The translations under genes were made by a program, and so were the position numbers. Shown in pieces: positions 29,585 through 40,725 of a stretch of DNA of 64,000 nt (positions are counted from its first letter, which is position 1; every line of letters begins with the position of its first letter). The notes beneath the pieces were generated by a model. That model searched no databases, was not told the DNA's origin, and saw only the letters and a list, made by a program, of their open reading frames with translations. Source of the DNA: an uncultured Pelagibacteraceae bacterium (GTDB lineage: Bacteria; Pseudomonadota; Alphaproteobacteria; Pelagibacterales; Pelagibacteraceae); assembly GCA_902552185.1 (NCBI GenBank), contig CACDFZ010000004.1:30757-94756 (forward strand), in the 5' to 3' direction.

Positions 29585-32500
29585 TTATTCCGCCGCAGGA
29601 GCGCTTTCTTGCTCCTCCTTTTTTAATTCTTCTAATCTGAGCTTGTCTTCTTTTTGAGCTTCTTTATCCCAGCCCATCTTAGTTAAACCTGTGCCTGCCG
29701 GAACTAATCTTCCAACAATAACGTTTTCCTTTAAACCCTCAAGATTATCAACTTTTCCCTTAATAGAAGCATCAGTTAATACCCTAGTTGTTTCTTGGAA
29801 AGAGGCTGCTGAAATAAATGAATTTGTTTGTAAAGAAGCTTTTGTAATTCCTAACAATACTCTTTCGAATGAAACTGGTTTTTTCTTATCATTTGAAAGT
29901 TTTTCATTAATTACTTTTATATCGTTTAGATCTACTATTTCTCCAAGCAATAACTCTGAGTCCCCTGGGTCTTTTACTTCAACTTTTTTTAACATCTGTC
30001 TTACAATAGTCTCTATATGTTTGTCATTTATAACAACACCTTGTAATCTATAAACTTCTTGTACCTCACTTACAAAATATTCTGTCAACTTTTCTACCCC
30101 TAGTATTCTTAAAATATCGTGTGGAGCTGGACTTCCATCTAATAGATATTCACCTTTTTTTATTTTTTCACCTTGGTTAAAATTTACGTGCTTGCCTTTA
30201 GGTATTAAATAATTTGAAGTTTCACCTTTTGAAGAAACAATGGATATTTTTTGTTTTCCTCTAACTTCTTTTCCAAATTCTATAACTCCATCATTTTCTG
30301 CAATAATAGCACTATCTTTAGGTCTTCTAGCTTCAAAAAGTTCTGCAACACGAGGTAAACCTCCAGTAATGTCTTTTGTTTTAGAAGTTTCTTTTGGTAG
30401 TCTTGCCAACACATCACCTGCTGATATTTTTTGCCCATCTTTAACAGATAAAATTGTGTCGGGAACTAAATAATATCTTGCCTCATTGCCATCGGCTTTT
30501 TTAATAACTTCTCCTTTATCAGTCCTTAAAGTAAGTCTTGGTTTTAACTCAGAGTTTTTGCTTACTGACTTCCAATCCGTAACAGATTTTGATGATATAC
30601 CTGTAGCGTCATCTAAAGTTTCAGTGATGGAAGTACCTTCAACTAAATCCATATAATTTACAATTCCAGAAGTTTCGGCAATTACTGGTAATGTGTATGG
30701 ATCCCACTCAGCAATTTTTTTACCTTTTTCAATATTATCTCCATCCTTAAAATAAAGTTTCGATCCATAATTAACTTTGTAAATAGCTAGCTGTCTATTA
30801 TTTTCATCTTCTATACTTAATTGTGTATTTCTTCCCATTACAATCATATTTTTTTTAGAGTCCTCAATAAGATTTTTATTTATAATTTTAAGCTTTCCCT
30901 TGGTTTGAGATATTATTTGTGACTCTTCTTTAATTTGAGCTGTTCCTCCTACGTGGAAAGTTCTCATCGTAAGCTGAGTACCAGGCTCACCGATTGATTG
31001 GGCAGCTATCATTCCGATTGCTTCGCCAACACTTACTAATTTTCCTCTGGCAAGATCTCTTCCGTAACTCATTGCGCAAACACCTTTGGTAGAACCACAT
31101 GTTATTACTGAATAAACGTTTACAGATTTTACTCCTGCTGCATCTATCTTTTCACAGTCAAATTCATCAATTAGTTTCTCTTTTTTGATTATAACTTCTC
31201 CAGTAACTGGATTTTTAATATTTTCTGCAATAACTCTTCCTAAAATTCGCTCAGATAAACTTACTAAAATATTACCACCTTCTATAATCTCTGAGATATT
31301 CACTGATGATCGAGTTTTACAATCACACTCTTTTTTTGTGATTTGAACATCTTGCGCTACATCGCATAATCTTCTTGTTAAATAACCAGAGTTAGCAGTT
31401 TTTAAAGCTGTATCTGCCAGTCCTTTTCTCGCACCGTGAGTTGAGTTAAAATATTCTAAAACAGATAACCCTTCTTTAAAATTTGATATAATTGGGGTTT
31501 CTATTATTTCTCCCGATGGTTTCGCAATTAATCCTCTCATTCCAGCAAGCTGCTTCATCTGAGCTTGAGATCCCCGAGCACCAGAGTCTGCCATCATATA
31601 AACTGAATTAGTTTCAATTCTGTCATTTTCATAAACCTTTTCAGCAGAGGAGATTTCTTTCATCATTTCATTGGCTACTGTGTCAGTACATTTAGACCAT
31701 ATGTCTACTACTTTATTATATTTTTCTCCTCTTGTAATTAATCCATCAGAATATTGCTTCTCATAATCTTCTATCTGCTTTTTTGTTTCATTTATTAAAT
31801 TTTCTTTTGTTTTTGGTATAATCAAATCATCTTTTCCAAATGAAATTCCAGCTTTAAAAGCGTGTTTAAAACCGAGTGTTTTAATCCTATCACAAAAAAT
31901 TACAGTCTCTTTTTGACCGCAATATCTGAAAATTGTATCAATTACCTCTGAAACACTTTTCTTAGTTAGTAATCTGTCTATTAGCGTAAATTTAATATTA
32001 TGGTGTTTTGGCAACAAATTAGCTAATAAAAATCTGCCAGCTGTACTAGAGTACTTTTGTTTAACTATATTATTTTTTTGGTCAACAGTTTCAAATATCG
32101 AAATAATCTTAGTGTGTAAACTGATAGACTTGTTTTCTAAAGCTTGTTCAATTTCATCTATATTAGAAAATATTCCTTTCGGTTTTTCAGATTTTGAGCT
32201 TTGAGATAAGTAATAGATACCTAGTACGATGTCTTGACTAGGTACTATAATTGGTTTTCCATTAGAAGGGCTTAATATATTATTGGTAGACATCATAAGA
32301 ACTCTTGCCTCTAATTGCGCCTCTAGACTTAAAGGGATGTGTACTGCCATTTGATCTCCATCAAAATCAGCATTAAATGCAGCACATACTAAAGGGTGAA
32401 GCTCTATAGCATTACCCTCAATTAGTTTAGCCTCAAATGCTTGTACCCCTAATCTATGTAAAGTTGGTGCTCTATTTAATAAAACTGGATGTTCTCTGAT

Positions 32501-33757
32501 AATATATTCTAAAGCATCCCATACCTCACTTTTTTCTTTCTCAACCAATCTTTTAGCTTGTTTAATTGTGGTAGCTAAACCTAATTTGTCTAATCTTGCA
32601 TACAAAAAAGGTTTAAAAAGTTCTAAAGCCATTTTTTTTGGTAATCCACATTGATGTAGTTTAAGTTCAGGTCCCACAACAATTACTGATCTTCCAGAAT
32701 AATCAACTCTTTTACCTAATAAATTTTGTCTAAATCTTCCTTGTTTACCTTTCAACATTTCTGCAAGAGATTTTAATGGTCTTTTACCAGTTCCGGTTAT
32801 AACCCTGCCTCTTCGTCCATTGTCAAAAAGAGCATCAACAGATTCTTGTAACATTCTTTTTTCGTTTCTTACAATAATGTCAGGAGCTTTAAGGTCTAAA
32901 AGCCTCTTAAGTCTATTGTTTCTATTAATTACACGTCTATATAAATCGTTTAAATCAGATGTAGCAAATCTTCCACCATCCAACGGAACAAGAGGTCTTA
33001 ATTCTGGTGGAATTACTGGAACAGTTGTTAAAATCATCCATTCAGGTTTATTACCTGAATTAATAAAAGACTCTATTAGTTTTAACCTTTTAATTGTTCT
33101 TTCTTCTGTAACTTTGGACTTAACCTCTTTTAAAGACTCTCTTAGTTTTTTTTGTTCTGATTTTAAGTCAAGGTTTATAAGGATTTCTCTAACAGCTTCA
33201 GCTCCTATTCCAGCATTAAAAGCGTCTTCACCAAATTCGTCCTGAGCTTTTATGAGCTCTTCCTCGTTTAATAATTGCCCTTTTTTTAATTTGGTAAGAC
33301 CAGGTTCAATGACTATAAAACTTTCAAAATATAAAACTTTTTCAACTTCTTTGAGCTTCATATCAATAGCTAAAGATATTCTGCTAGGCAAAGACTTTAA
33401 AAACCATATATGAGCCACAGGACAAGCTAAATCTATATGACCCATTCTTTCTCGTCTAACATTTGATTTTGTAACCTCCACTCCACATTTTTCACAGATA
33501 ATTCCTCTAAATTTCATTCTTTTATATTTTCCACAAAGACATTCATAATCTTTAACTGGTCCAAATATTCTTGAGCAAAAAAGACCATCTTTTTCAGGTC
33601 TAAAAGTTCTATAATTTATTGTTTCTGGTTTTTTAATTTCACCAAAGGACCAAGATTTAATTTTATCGGGGCTCGCTAAAGTAATTTTTATGCTTCCAAA
33701 ATTATTTTCAGATGAAATATTTCGATTATCAATATTCTTTGTTAAATTTTTTTCCAT
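29585..33757 (-). CDS. rpoC: DNA-directed RNA polymerase subunit beta'
   Basis: The beta' subunit carries the catalytic Mg2+ site and the clamp. The 1390-residue protein has the N-terminal zinc finger ([21 protein letters not shown], near 73-92), the absolutely conserved NADFDGDQ (462-469) with three metal-binding Asp, the second Cys cluster (near 814-898), and [15 protein letters not shown] of the trigger-loop region. Length and order are typical for alphaproteobacteria. It is four bases after rpoB and is followed by the rpsL promoter region. Confidence 0.98.
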   Translation of the reverse strand: MEKNLTKNIDNRNISSENNFGSIKITLASPDKIKSWSFGEIKKPETINYRTFRPEKDGLFCSRIFGPVKDYECLCGKYKRMKFRGIICEKCGVEVTKSNVRRERMGHIDLACPVAHIWFLKSLPSRISLAIDMKLKEVEKVLYFESFIVIEPGLTKLKKGQLLNEEELIKAQDEFGEDAFNAGIGAEAVREILINLDLKSEQKKLRESLKEVKSKVTEERTIKRLKLIESFINSGNKPEWMILTTVPVIPPELRPLVPLDGGRFATSDLNDLYRRVINRNNRLKRLLDLKAPDIIVRNEKRMLQESVDALFDNGRRGRVITGTGKRPLKSLAEMLKGKQGRFRQNLLGKRVDYSGRSVIVVGPELKLHQCGLPKKMALELFKPFLYARLDKLGLATTIKQAKRLVEKEKSEVWDALEYIIREHPVLLNRAPTLHRLGVQAFEAKLIEGNAIELHPLVCAAFNADFDGDQMAVHIPLSLEAQLEARVLMMSTNNILSPSNGKPIIVPSQDIVLGIYYLSQSSKSEKPKGIFSNIDEIEQALENKSISLHTKIISIFETVDQKNNIVKQKYSSTAGRFLLANLLPKHHNIKFTLIDRLLTKKSVSEVIDTIFRYCGQKETVIFCDRIKTLGFKHAFKAGISFGKDDLIIPKTKENLINETKKQIEDYEKQYSDGLITRGEKYNKVVDIWSKCTDTVANEMMKEISSAEKVYENDRIETNSVYMMADSGARGSQAQMKQLAGMRGLIAKPSGEIIETPIISNFKEGLSVLEYFNSTHGARKGLADTALKTANSGYLTRRLCDVAQDVQITKKECDCKTRSSVNISEIIEGGNILVSLSERILGRVIAENIKNPVTGEVIIKKEKLIDEFDCEKIDAAGVKSVNVYSVITCGSTKGVCAMSYGRDLARGKLVSVGEAIGMIAAQSIGEPGTQLTMRTFHVGGTAQIKEESQIISQTKGKLKIINKNLIEDSKKNMIVMGRNTQLSIEDENNRQLAIYKVNYGSKLYFKDGDNIEKGKKIAEWDPYTLPVIAETSGIVNYMDLVEGTSITETLDDATGISSKSVTDWKSVSKNSELKPRLTLRTDKGEVIKKADGNEARYYLVPDTILSVKDGQKISAGDVLARLPKETSKTKDITGGLPRVAELFEARRPKDSAIIAENDGVIEFGKEVRGKQKISIVSSKGETSNYLIPKGKHVNFNQGEKIKKGEYLLDGSPAPHDILRILGVEKLTEYFVSEVQEVYRLQGVVINDKHIETIVRQMLKKVEVKDPGDSELLLGEIVDLNDIKVINEKLSNDKKKPVSFERVLLGITKASLQTNSFISAASFQETTRVLTDASIKGKVDNLEGLKENVIVGRLVPAGTGLTKMGWDKEAQKEDKLRLEELKKEEQESAPAAE

Positions 33758-33761
33758 ATTT

Positions 33762-36700
33762 TTAATTTAATTCAATATTAAGTCCCAAAGCTCTTATTTC
33801 TTTGATTAAAACGTTAAATGACTCGGGTACTCCAGACTCAAAATTATTATTTCCTTTTACTATAGTTTCGTAAACTTTTGTTCTACCTGCAACGTCATCT
33901 GACTTGACTGTTAAAATTTCTTGAAGAGAGTATGACGCACCATAAGCTTCTAAAGCCCAAACTTCCATTTCACCAAATCTTTGTCCTCCTAATTGAGCTT
34001 TACCACCCAAAGGTTGTTGCGTAACCAAACTGTAAGGACCTGTTGATCGAGCATGTATTTTATCTTCAACAAGATGGTTTAATTTCAGCATATAAATTGT
34101 CCCAACAGTAACCGGTCTATCAAATCTCTCACCTGTTCGACCGTCCCATAAATTTGTTTGACCGCTAGATGGTAGCTTAGCTAAATCCAACATCTTAGTA
34201 ATATCTTTAGTTGAAGCTCCATCAAATACAGGGGTGCCTATAGGTATCCCATTTGAAATATTTTGAACTAACTCAAATATTTCTTTTTTTGATAATTTTG
34301 AAATAACATTTTCAAAATATTCCTTTCCATAAATCTCTTTAAGTTTATTTTTTAATTTTTCAAATTCATTTTCAAAATCTTTTAAATAAGATTTAATTTG
34401 ATCTCCTAGTTCGGAGCAAGACCATCCTAGGTGAGTCTCAAGAATTTGGCCAACGTTCATCCTGCTAGGTACTCCCAAAGGATTTAAAACTATGTCTACT
34501 GGTTTTCCATTTTCCATATATGGCATGTCTTCAACAGGAACTATTTTACTAACGACGCCTTTGTTACCATGTCTACCTGCCATTTTATCACCTGGCATTA
34601 ATCTTCTTTTTACAGCAACAAACACTTTTACTACTTTCATAACAGTAGGTAATAAATCATCTCCTTGTTGGATTTTATTAACTTTATCATCAAACCTTAA
34701 ATTTATATCTTCTAAAGCATTCTCGTATTGATTTTTTAATTTTAATATATTTTCGTTAATTTTTTCTTCTTTAAACGAAATTTTCCATAAATCTTTAAGA
34801 CCTAAGTTATTTAAATCATTATCATTTAAGGTAAGGCCTGCTTTAAGTTCCTTGTAGTTTTTGCTAATTGATTGATTTTTGAGTAAATCTGTTGCTCGCG
34901 ATTTGATGTTTCTATTTAAAATTTCTTCTTCGACTTTTCTATCCTCTTGTACTAACTCAATTTCGGATCTTTCAATAGCTATAGATCTTTCATCTTTTTC
35001 TATTCCGTGTCTGTTAAATACCCTGACGTCAATAACCACGCCAGCACTTCCAGAAGGTAATTTTAGAGAAGAGTCTCTCACGTCAGTAGCTTTTTCACCA
35101 AAAATTGATCTTAAAAGTTTTTCTTCAGGACTTGAGGAAGTTTCACTCTTTGGTGTAACTTTTCCAACTAATATATCACTAGGTTTAACCTCAGCTCCAA
35201 CATATACAATTCCAGACTCATCTAAATTTCTTAGACTTTCCTCGCTTACGTTAGGAATATCTCTAGTTATTTCCTCTGCTCCAAGTTTTGTGTCACGAGC
35301 CATCGACTCGTACTCTTCAATATGAATTGAAGTAAATACATCGTCAGTTACACATCTCTCTGATATTAAAATTGAGTCTTCAAAATTGTAACCCTGCCAA
35401 GGCATAAAGGCAACCGTAACGTTTTTTCCTAAAGCTAATTCTCCAAGTTTCGTAGCTGGCCCATCCGCAATTATATCTCCTTTTTTAACTTCATCTCCAA
35501 CTTTGACTAAAGGTTTTTGATTTATACAAGTATTTTGATTTGACCTTTTAAATTTTGAAAGATTATAAATATCCACTGCTGATTGAGATAGGTCTTTAAC
35601 TTCTGTTGCTTTAACCACTATTCTTTTTCCATCAATCTTATCTACAACTCCGCCTCTTTTCGCGACAATTGTTACACCCGAGTCCAAAGCAACATCTGAT
35701 TCTATGCCAGTGCCAACTAAAGGTGACTCTGGTTTTAATAAAGGTACAGCTTGCCTCATCATATTAGATCCCATTAATGCTCTATTAGCATCATCATTCT
35801 CAAGAAATGGGATTAAAGCTGCAGCTACAGATACTAATTGTTTAGGAGATACATCTATGTAATCTATGTTGTCTTTATTCGATAATTGAAAATTTAAATT
35901 TTTTCTACAAGCTACGAGCTCCTCTTCAAATGTCCCGTCTTTATTTAAAGAAGAATTAGCTTGAGCTATTGTATATTTTTCTTCTTCAATAGCTGACAAA
36001 TATTTTATTTCGTTAGTGACTTTCCCTTTAACAACTCTTTTGTAAGGACTTTCTATATACCCGAATTTATTTACTCTACAATATGTGGCTAAACTATTTA
36101 TTAGGCCAATATTAGGTCCCTCTGGTGTCTCAATAGGGCATATTCTTCCATAGTGAGTAGGATGAACATCTCTTACTTCAAAACCTGCCCTTTCTCTTGT
36201 TAATCCACCTGGGCCCAAAGCAGAAACTCTTCTTTTATGAGTAATTTCTGACAACGGATTAGTTTGGTCCATAAATTGTGAAAGTTGAGATGTAGCAAAA
36301 AAATCTTTCAAAGAAGTTGTAATAGGTTTTGCATTTATTAAATCTTGAGGCATTGCTGACTCTATTTCTAGAAAAGTAGACATTTTTTCTTTAACTGTTC
36401 TTTCCATTCTTAGAAGACCAATTCTAAATTGATTTTCAACTAGTTCCCCGACTGATCTGACTCTTCTATTTCCTAAATGATCGATATCATCTACTTCACC
36501 TTTGCCATCTCTCAAATCGAGCATGAACTTTATAATTGCAATAATATCAGTTGAGTTAAGAGTATTGTCTTTTACATCTCTTTCTAGATTTAATTTTGAA
36601 TTTAATTTTACTCTTCCTACTTCTGAAAGATCATATCTATCTTTATTAAAATATAAGTTTTTGAAAACGTCTTCTGCAATTTCTACTGTTGGAGCTTCAC

Positions 36701-36842
36701 CTGGTCTTAATACTTTATAGATATCGTTTAAAGCATCAGTTTTATTTGTATTCTTGTCAATCTTTAAAGTCTCAAGTAAATAAGGCCCTTTATTTATCGG
36801 ATCTATGTTTACTAATTCTAAATTTTTTATATTTTCATTTTT
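33762..36842 (-). CDS. rpoB: RNA polymerase subunit beta, C-terminal three-quarters (frame-shifted from the N-terminal part)
   Basis: This frame holds the bulk of the beta subunit, including the rifampicin-region [25 protein letters not shown], the [13 protein letters not shown] segment, [19 protein letters not shown] and the C-terminal [11 protein letters not shown] motif. The first ATG in frame is at 36524, but the frame is open back to a TAA at plus 36843-36845. The about 105 codons upstream of that ATG translate to genuine beta sequence ([35 protein letters not shown]). The coding region therefore continues directly from the N-terminal fragment with a single +1 shift at the A7 run 36838-36844. 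I give the span from the first codon after the break. Either an indel artefact or slippage is needed to make full-length beta. Confidence 0.9.
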   Translation of the reverse strand, partial: KNENIKNLELVNIDPINKGPYLLETLKIDKNTNKTDALNDIYKVLRPGEAPTVEIAEDVFKNLYFNKDRYDLSEVGRVKLNSKLNLERDVKDNTLNSTDIIAIIKFMLDLRDGKGEVDDIDHLGNRRVRSVGELVENQFRIGLLRMERTVKEKMSTFLEIESAMPQDLINAKPITTSLKDFFATSQLSQFMDQTNPLSEITHKRRVSALGPGGLTRERAGFEVRDVHPTHYGRICPIETPEGPNIGLINSLATYCRVNKFGYIESPYKRVVKGKVTNEIKYLSAIEEEKYTIAQANSSLNKDGTFEEELVACRKNLNFQLSNKDNIDYIDVSPKQLVSVAAALIPFLENDDANRALMGSNMMRQAVPLLKPESPLVGTGIESDVALDSGVTIVAKRGGVVDKIDGKRIVVKATEVKDLSQSAVDIYNLSKFKRSNQNTCINQKPLVKVGDEVKKGDIIADGPATKLGELALGKNVTVAFMPWQGYNFEDSILISERCVTDDVFTSIHIEEYESMARDTKLGAEEITRDIPNVSEESLRNLDESGIVYVGAEVKPSDILVGKVTPKSETSSSPEEKLLRSIFGEKATDVRDSSLKLPSGSAGVVIDVRVFNRHGIEKDERSIAIERSEIELVQEDRKVEEEILNRNIKSRATDLLKNQSISKNYKELKAGLTLNDNDLNNLGLKDLWKISFKEEKINENILKLKNQYENALEDINLRFDDKVNKIQQGDDLLPTVMKVVKVFVAVKRRLMPGDKMAGRHGNKGVVSKIVPVEDMPYMENGKPVDIVLNPLGVPSRMNVGQILETHLGWSCSELGDQIKSYLKDFENEFEKLKNKLKEIYGKEYFENVISKLSKKEIFELVQNISNGIPIGTPVFDGASTKDITKMLDLAKLPSSGQTNLWDGRTGERFDRPVTVGTIYMLKLNHLVEDKIHARSTGPYSLVTQQPLGGKAQLGGQRFGEMEVWALEAYGASYSLQEILTVKSDDVAGRTKVYETIVKGNNNFESGVPESFNVLIKEIRALGLNIELN

Positions 36843-37854
36843 TTATTTTATCAATCGACTCCTCATTTAAATCTGAACCTGATAGAAGAAAAGTATTATT
36901 ATTTTTATCAACTAAATCTTTTGATGTGTATTTGCCGATTAATTCTTCATTAGTAATAAATATTTCTTTTAAATTTTTTTCTTCCAATTTTTTTGCAATA
37001 ATAAAATTTAGTTTTTCACCTTTCGATAAAACTTTTTTATTATTTTTTGCATCAATTAGATCGAAAGCTAATTTGACAGGCCTTTTGTAGTTTTGAATAT
37101 CAAAGGTTGTTACCCATTTATTATTCTTTTCGTCATAATCATATTTGCTTGTTGAATAAAAATTTTTTATAATTTTTTCTTTTGTCAAACCTAAAGCAAA
37201 TAATATCGTTGTGATTGGTAACTTCTTTTTTCTGTCAATTCTAAAGTATAAAATATCTTTAGGATCAAATTCAAAATCTAGCCAAGATCCTCTGCCTGGT
37301 ATTATTCTACAATTAAACAACAACTTACCACTAGAATGTGTTTTTCCTTTATCATGATCAAAAAATACTCCCGGACTTCTATGCATTTGATTTACTACTA
37401 CTCTCTCAACTCCATTAACAACAAAAGTACCGCTAGGAGTCATTAATGGAAGTTCTCCTATAAATACTTCCTGCTCCTTTGCAGATAAAATTTGTTTTGT
37501 ATTGTTTTCGGTATCGATATCGTAAACAACTAATCTTAAATTAGCTTTTAAAGACGCTGAGTATGTTAGACTTCTTTGTTTACACTCTAAAACGTCAAAT
37601 TTTGGTTTCTCTAATTTATATGAAATATATTCAAGAGTCGATTTATCTGCGTTATCATCAATAGGGAAAATACTTTTGAAAACTTTATCTATACCTTTAG
37701 AAAGGATATCCATTTGCTCATTAAGAGCTTTTGATGTTAAAAATTCTTGATAAGAATTTTTTTGAACTTCTATTAAGTTGGGAATTGATAAGCCTTCTTT
37801 TAGCTTACCAAAACTTTTTCTTATACTTTTCTTTTGAGTAAAAGATAATTCCAT
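36835..37854 (-). CDS. rpoB: RNA polymerase subunit beta, N-terminal fragment ending at a frame break
   Basis: These 339 residues are the N-terminal lobe of beta: the start [18 protein letters not shown], then [20 protein letters not shown] and [15 protein letters not shown] near 190-204. The frame stops at a TGA (plus 36835-36837) right after a run of seven A (minus strand). The missing continuation is present in the next frame; removing one A restores a single open frame of about 1,360 codons, the normal length. No internal ribosome site or start is apparent for a separate C-terminal protein. A 22-nt palindrome lies just upstream, between rplL and rpoB. Confidence 0.9.
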   Translation of the reverse strand: MELSFTQKKSIRKSFGKLKEGLSIPNLIEVQKNSYQEFLTSKALNEQMDILSKGIDKVFKSIFPIDDNADKSTLEYISYKLEKPKFDVLECKQRSLTYSASLKANLRLVVYDIDTENNTKQILSAKEQEVFIGELPLMTPSGTFVVNGVERVVVNQMHRSPGVFFDHDKGKTHSSGKLLFNCRIIPGRGSWLDFEFDPKDILYFRIDRKKKLPITTILFALGLTKEKIIKNFYSTSKYDYDEKNNKWVTTFDIQNYKRPVKLAFDLIDAKNNKKVLSKGEKLNFIIAKKLEEKNLKEIFITNEELIGKYTSKDLVDKNNNTFLLSGSDLNEESIDKIKK

Positions 37855-37865
37855 TAATTAATTTT

Positions 37866-37887
37866 ATTACGAATTTTAATTCGTAAT
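37866..37887 (-). promoter_or_regulatory. Perfect palindrome (hairpin) between rplL and rpoB
   Basis: The arms ATTACGAATT and AATTCGTAAT are perfect reverse complements separated by only two bases; a practical hairpin has eight pairs and a six-base loop. It lies in the 54-nt rplL-rpoB gap, where other bacteria place an attenuator and RNase processing site. No U-run follows on the coding strand, so it is not a classical terminator. A role in RNA processing or attenuation is inference. Confidence 0.5.
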
Positions 37888-37908
37888 AACTAAGTCTTAA
37901 ATTTTAAT

Positions 37909-38277
37909 TTACTTTAATTCTACTTTAGCGCCGGCAGCTTCAAGTTTTTTCTTAAATTCGTCGGCTTCTTTTTTAGGAACGCCTGCTTTAATTTCCTTTG
38001 GTGCTCCTTCAACTAAATCTTTTGCTTCTTTTAAACCTAAGCCAGTTATAGCTCTAACTTCTTTAATTACATTAATTTTTTTATCGCCCGCAGCTGCTAA
38101 AAATAATGAAAATTCAGATTTTTCCTCTCCTGCTGGTGCTGCACCGGGTGCTGCTGCTGCTGCTACTGGAGCTGCTGCTGTCACTCCCCATTTTTCCTCT
38201 AGTTGTTTTGAAAGCTCTGCAGCCTCGACAACTGTAAGCTTTGATAAATCTTCTATAATTTTGTTTAAGTCTGACAT
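37909..38277 (-). CDS. rplL: 50S ribosomal protein L7/L12
   Basis: L7/L12 forms the mobile stalk that recruits and activates translation GTPases. The 122-residue protein has the N-terminal dimerisation helices (to about 32), an Ala/Pro/Gly-rich hinge (about 34-53), and the C-terminal domain with [24 protein letters not shown] (about 68-91). Length and layout are typical. It is followed by a palindrome and then rpoB. Confidence 0.97.
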   Translation of the reverse strand: MSDLNKIIEDLSKLTVVEAAELSKQLEEKWGVTAAAPVAAAAAPGAAPAGEEKSEFSLFLAAAGDKKINVIKEVRAITGLGLKEAKDLVEGAPKEIKAGVPKKEADEFKKKLEAAGAKVELK

Positions 38278-38291
38278 AATGATCCTTGTAA

Positions 38292-38804
38292 TTATTTTTT
38301 TAAACTCTTCGCGCGCGCTAAATTAGCAATTTTTGAGCCTGGTGCAAGCAAAATACTCACTAATTTTTGAGCAGGTGATGACAAAATACCTACAATTTTA
38401 GCCCTTGCTTCTTCTAAAGAAGGTAATGTGGCGATAATAGCCACCTCTTTTTGATCTAAAACCTTACCATCCATGAAACCTGCTATAATTTTTAATTTTT
38501 GATGAGATTTAGCAAATTTTGTTAAAATTTTAGCAGTCGTTATCGGGTCAGATGAAAGGGCAGCAGCTGTAGGACCAGAAAAATATTTCTCTAAATCTTT
38601 AACTGGAGTTTCTTTTATAGCAATTTTTGTAATTCGATTTTTTGTAATTTTAAAAAGTATACCTTTTTCTCTTAATTGTTTTCTAAGTTCGTCAAGTTCA
38701 TTTACATTTAACCCTTGATATTGAGCAATCATTACTGAATTATTTGAAGAAAAATTTTTTTTCATTTCCTCAATATAAGTTTTTTTGTTTTCCTTGCTCA
38801 TCAT
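38292..38804 (-). CDS. rplJ: 50S ribosomal protein L10
   Basis: L10 anchors the L7/L12 stalk to 23S rRNA. The 170-residue protein has the N-terminal RNA-binding region ([18 protein letters not shown], near 24-41), [15 protein letters not shown], and the C-terminal helix that binds L12 dimers. Two consecutive ATGs are possible starts (38804 and 38801). It starts two bases after the rplA stop, so the structured L10 leader RNA known from many bacteria cannot be present here. Confidence 0.96.
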   Translation of the reverse strand: MMSKENKKTYIEEMKKNFSSNNSVMIAQYQGLNVNELDELRKQLREKGILFKITKNRITKIAIKETPVKDLEKYFSGPTAAALSSDPITTAKILTKFAKSHQKLKIIAGFMDGKVLDQKEVAIIATLPSLEEARAKIVGILSSPAQKLVSILLAPGSKIANLARAKSLKK

Positions 38805-38806
38805 AA

Positions 38807-39493
38807 CTAATTCTTACCCCCTAATTTGTAGGATATACCCATTGTTGAGGTTAAAAAGATGTTTTTGATAAATTCACCTTTAATATTTTCTGGCTTTTCT
38901 TTTTTTAAAAAATCAATAAAATATTTGTAATTCTCTTGTAGTTTTTCTTTTGAAAAATTTTTTCTTCCTATTGATAGAGCTAAATTACCATCTTTATCAT
39001 TTTTAATTTCAACCAATCCTGTTTTTATATCAGTTATAGATTTTTTTAGATCATTAGAAACAGTTCCAAGTTTAGGATTAGGCATAAGGCCTTTGGGTCC
39101 AAGAATTTTTCCTAACTTACCTATTTTACTCATCATCCCGGGCGTACAAATTAATTTATCGAAATTTAATTCGCCACTTGATATTTTATCTAGTAAATCT
39201 TGAGAGCCAGCAATATCCGCTCCAACTTTTATAGCTTCTTGCACTTTTTCTTGTTCACACAAAACTGCAATTTTAAATTTTTTACCATTTCCGTTAGGTA
39301 ACTTTACAACTGTTCTTAAATTAAAATCGCCACCCTTTGATTGTTTGGTGTTAATTCTTATCGATAAATCAATTGACTCATCTATTTTAGTTGTACATGT
39401 TTCTTTAACTAAATCTAAAGACTTATCAAATGCTAGTTTATCTTTAACTTTTTTCTTTTCTATTAGCTTGTATCTTTTTGATCTTTTTTTCAT
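38807..39493 (-). CDS. rplA: 50S ribosomal protein L1
   Basis: L1 forms the mobile L1 stalk near the E site; in E. coli it also represses its own operon. The 228-residue protein shows the start region [23 protein letters not shown] [15 protein letters not shown] near 57-71, and the signature [20 protein letters not shown] (about 126-145). Length is normal. It overlaps rplK by four bases. Confidence 0.97.
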   Translation of the reverse strand: MKKRSKRYKLIEKKKVKDKLAFDKSLDLVKETCTTKIDESIDLSIRINTKQSKGGDFNLRTVVKLPNGNGKKFKIAVLCEQEKVQEAIKVGADIAGSQDLLDKISSGELNFDKLICTPGMMSKIGKLGKILGPKGLMPNPKLGTVSNDLKKSITDIKTGLVEIKNDKDGNLALSIGRKNFSKEKLQENYKYFIDFLKKEKPENIKGEFIKNIFLTSTMGISYKLGGKN

Positions 39494-39915
39494 TCCTTGA
39501 CCTCAATACCCATTGATCTGGCTGATCCACAAATTATTTTTGTTGCCTCTTTTAAATCAAACGCGTTTAAATCTTTCATTTTTTCTTTAGCTATTGCTTC
39601 AGCTTGTTTCATTGTTATCGAGCCAGCAATAACTCTTCCTGGTTCTTTCGATCCACTCTTTAACTTCGCTGCCTCTCTTATAAAATGTGAAGCTGGTGGG
39701 GATTTGATTACAAAATCAAATTTTTTATCTTTATAGACTGTAATTACAACAGGAACTGGTTTTCCCATGAAAGCTTTTGTTTTTTCATTAAATGCTTTAC
39801 AAAATTCCATTATATTTATTCCTCTTTGGCCAAGAGCTGGGCCCACTGGTGGTGCTGGATTCGCTTGACCACCTTTGATTTGTAATTTTACGTAACCTGT
39901 AATCTCTTTTGCCAT
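39490..39915 (-). CDS. rplK: 50S ribosomal protein L11
   Basis: L11 binds the GTPase-associated centre of 23S rRNA. The 141-residue protein has [34 protein letters not shown] across 11-44 (the thiostrepton-region proline helix) and ends with [11 protein letters not shown], the conserved rRNA-binding signature. Length is standard. It is three bases after nusG. Confidence 0.97.
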   Translation of the reverse strand: MAKEITGYVKLQIKGGQANPAPPVGPALGQRGINIMEFCKAFNEKTKAFMGKPVPVVITVYKDKKFDFVIKSPPASHFIREAAKLKSGSKEPGRVIAGSITMKQAEAIAKEKMKDLNAFDLKEATKIICGSARSMGIEVKE

Positions 39916-39917
39916 AT

Positions 39918-40442
39918 CTAATTTTTTTCTACCTGGTTAAATTCTAAATCTACCGGAGTTGCTCTACCAAATATCGAAACTGACACCTTTAGTCTAGACT
40001 TTTCTTCATCTATTTGCTCAATCAAACCTGTAAAAGAGGCAAAAGGTCCATCACAAACTTTTACTTTTTCACCAATTTCAAAACTTATGCCTGTTTTTTG
40101 ATTGATTGCACTTTCAGAAACTTGACCCAAAATTCTTTTAATTTCATTGTCTGAAATTGGAGTAGGTTTATCCGAAGATCCTAAAAATCCACTTACTTTT
40201 TGTAAATTTTTAATGAGATGATAGATTTGTTTAGTTAACTCAATTTTAATTAAAACATATCCAGGAAAGTATTTTTTTTCTTTTTTTGTCCTTTTTCCTT
40301 TTTTAACTTCAGTAACTTGATGTGTAGGAATTAAAAGTTGATCTAAACTGCTCTCTAATTTGTGACGTTTAAGCTCTTCTTTAATGCTCTCAACAACTTT
40401 TTTTTCAAAGCCAGAATATGCCTGTACAATATACCAGTTCAT
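39918..40442 (-). CDS. nusG: Transcription termination/antitermination factor NusG
   Basis: NusG binds RNA polymerase through its NGN domain and links it to Rho or to ribosomal S10 through its KOW domain. The 174-residue protein starts with [15 protein letters not shown] (2-16), has [11 protein letters not shown] near 65-75, and the C-terminal KOW motif [22 protein letters not shown] near 123-144. It directly follows secE, the conserved secE-nusG-rplK order. Confidence 0.97.
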   Translation of the reverse strand: MNWYIVQAYSGFEKKVVESIKEELKRHKLESSLDQLLIPTHQVTEVKKGKRTKKEKKYFPGYVLIKIELTKQIYHLIKNLQKVSGFLGSSDKPTPISDNEIKRILGQVSESAINQKTGISFEIGEKVKVCDGPFASFTGLIEQIDEEKSRLKVSVSIFGRATPVDLEFNQVEKN

Positions 40443-40634
40443 TTAAAAGCTTAAGTTTAAAATTATATTTAATAAAAATCTTAAAATTTGATCCAGAAGT
40501 AAAAAGAAAATGGCAGCTATTGAAGCCAAGCCAAACACCATTAAGGCACCTGTCATAGTATCTTTTTTTGTAGGCCAAGATATTCTAAAAGCCTCTTGCT
40601 TTACCTCTTGTATAAATTTAAGTGGATTTCTCAT
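40443..40634 (-). CDS. secE: Preprotein translocase subunit SecE
   Basis: SecE clamps the two halves of SecY in the inner membrane. The 63-residue product is the short single-span form: an amphipathic helix with FIQEVKQEAFRISWPTKKDT (about 7-26, the family signature), then one membrane helix (about 30-58). It lies downstream of tRNA-Trp and directly upstream of nusG. Confidence 0.95.
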   Translation of the reverse strand: MRNPLKFIQEVKQEAFRISWPTKKDTMTGALMVFGLASIAAIFFLLLDQILRFLLNIILNLSF

Positions 40635-40649
40635 AATAATTCTTTTTAT

Positions 40650-40725
40650 TGGCAGGAGCGGAGGGACTCGAACCCACAGCCTCCGGTTTTGGAGACCGGC
40701 GCTCTACCAATTGAGCTACGCTCCT
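40650..40725 (-). tRNA. trnW: tRNA-Trp (anticodon CCA)
   Basis: The minus strand folds into a standard cloverleaf of 76 nt with an encoded 3' CCA. The acceptor arm AGGAGCG pairs with CGCTCCT, the anticodon loop is CTCCAAA (anticodon CCA), and the T arm contains GGTTCGAGTCC. Its first two bases (AG) are the last two bases of the TAG stop codon of tuf, so the 5' end must be cut out of the tuf transcript by RNase P. Order tuf, tRNA-Trp, secE is common in proteobacteria. Confidence 0.97.

Noticed and set aside
36502..37090. Plus-strand open frames opposite the gap between the two rpoB frames
   Set aside because: The minus strand there encodes recognisable RNA polymerase beta sequence; the plus-strand frames show no family features.
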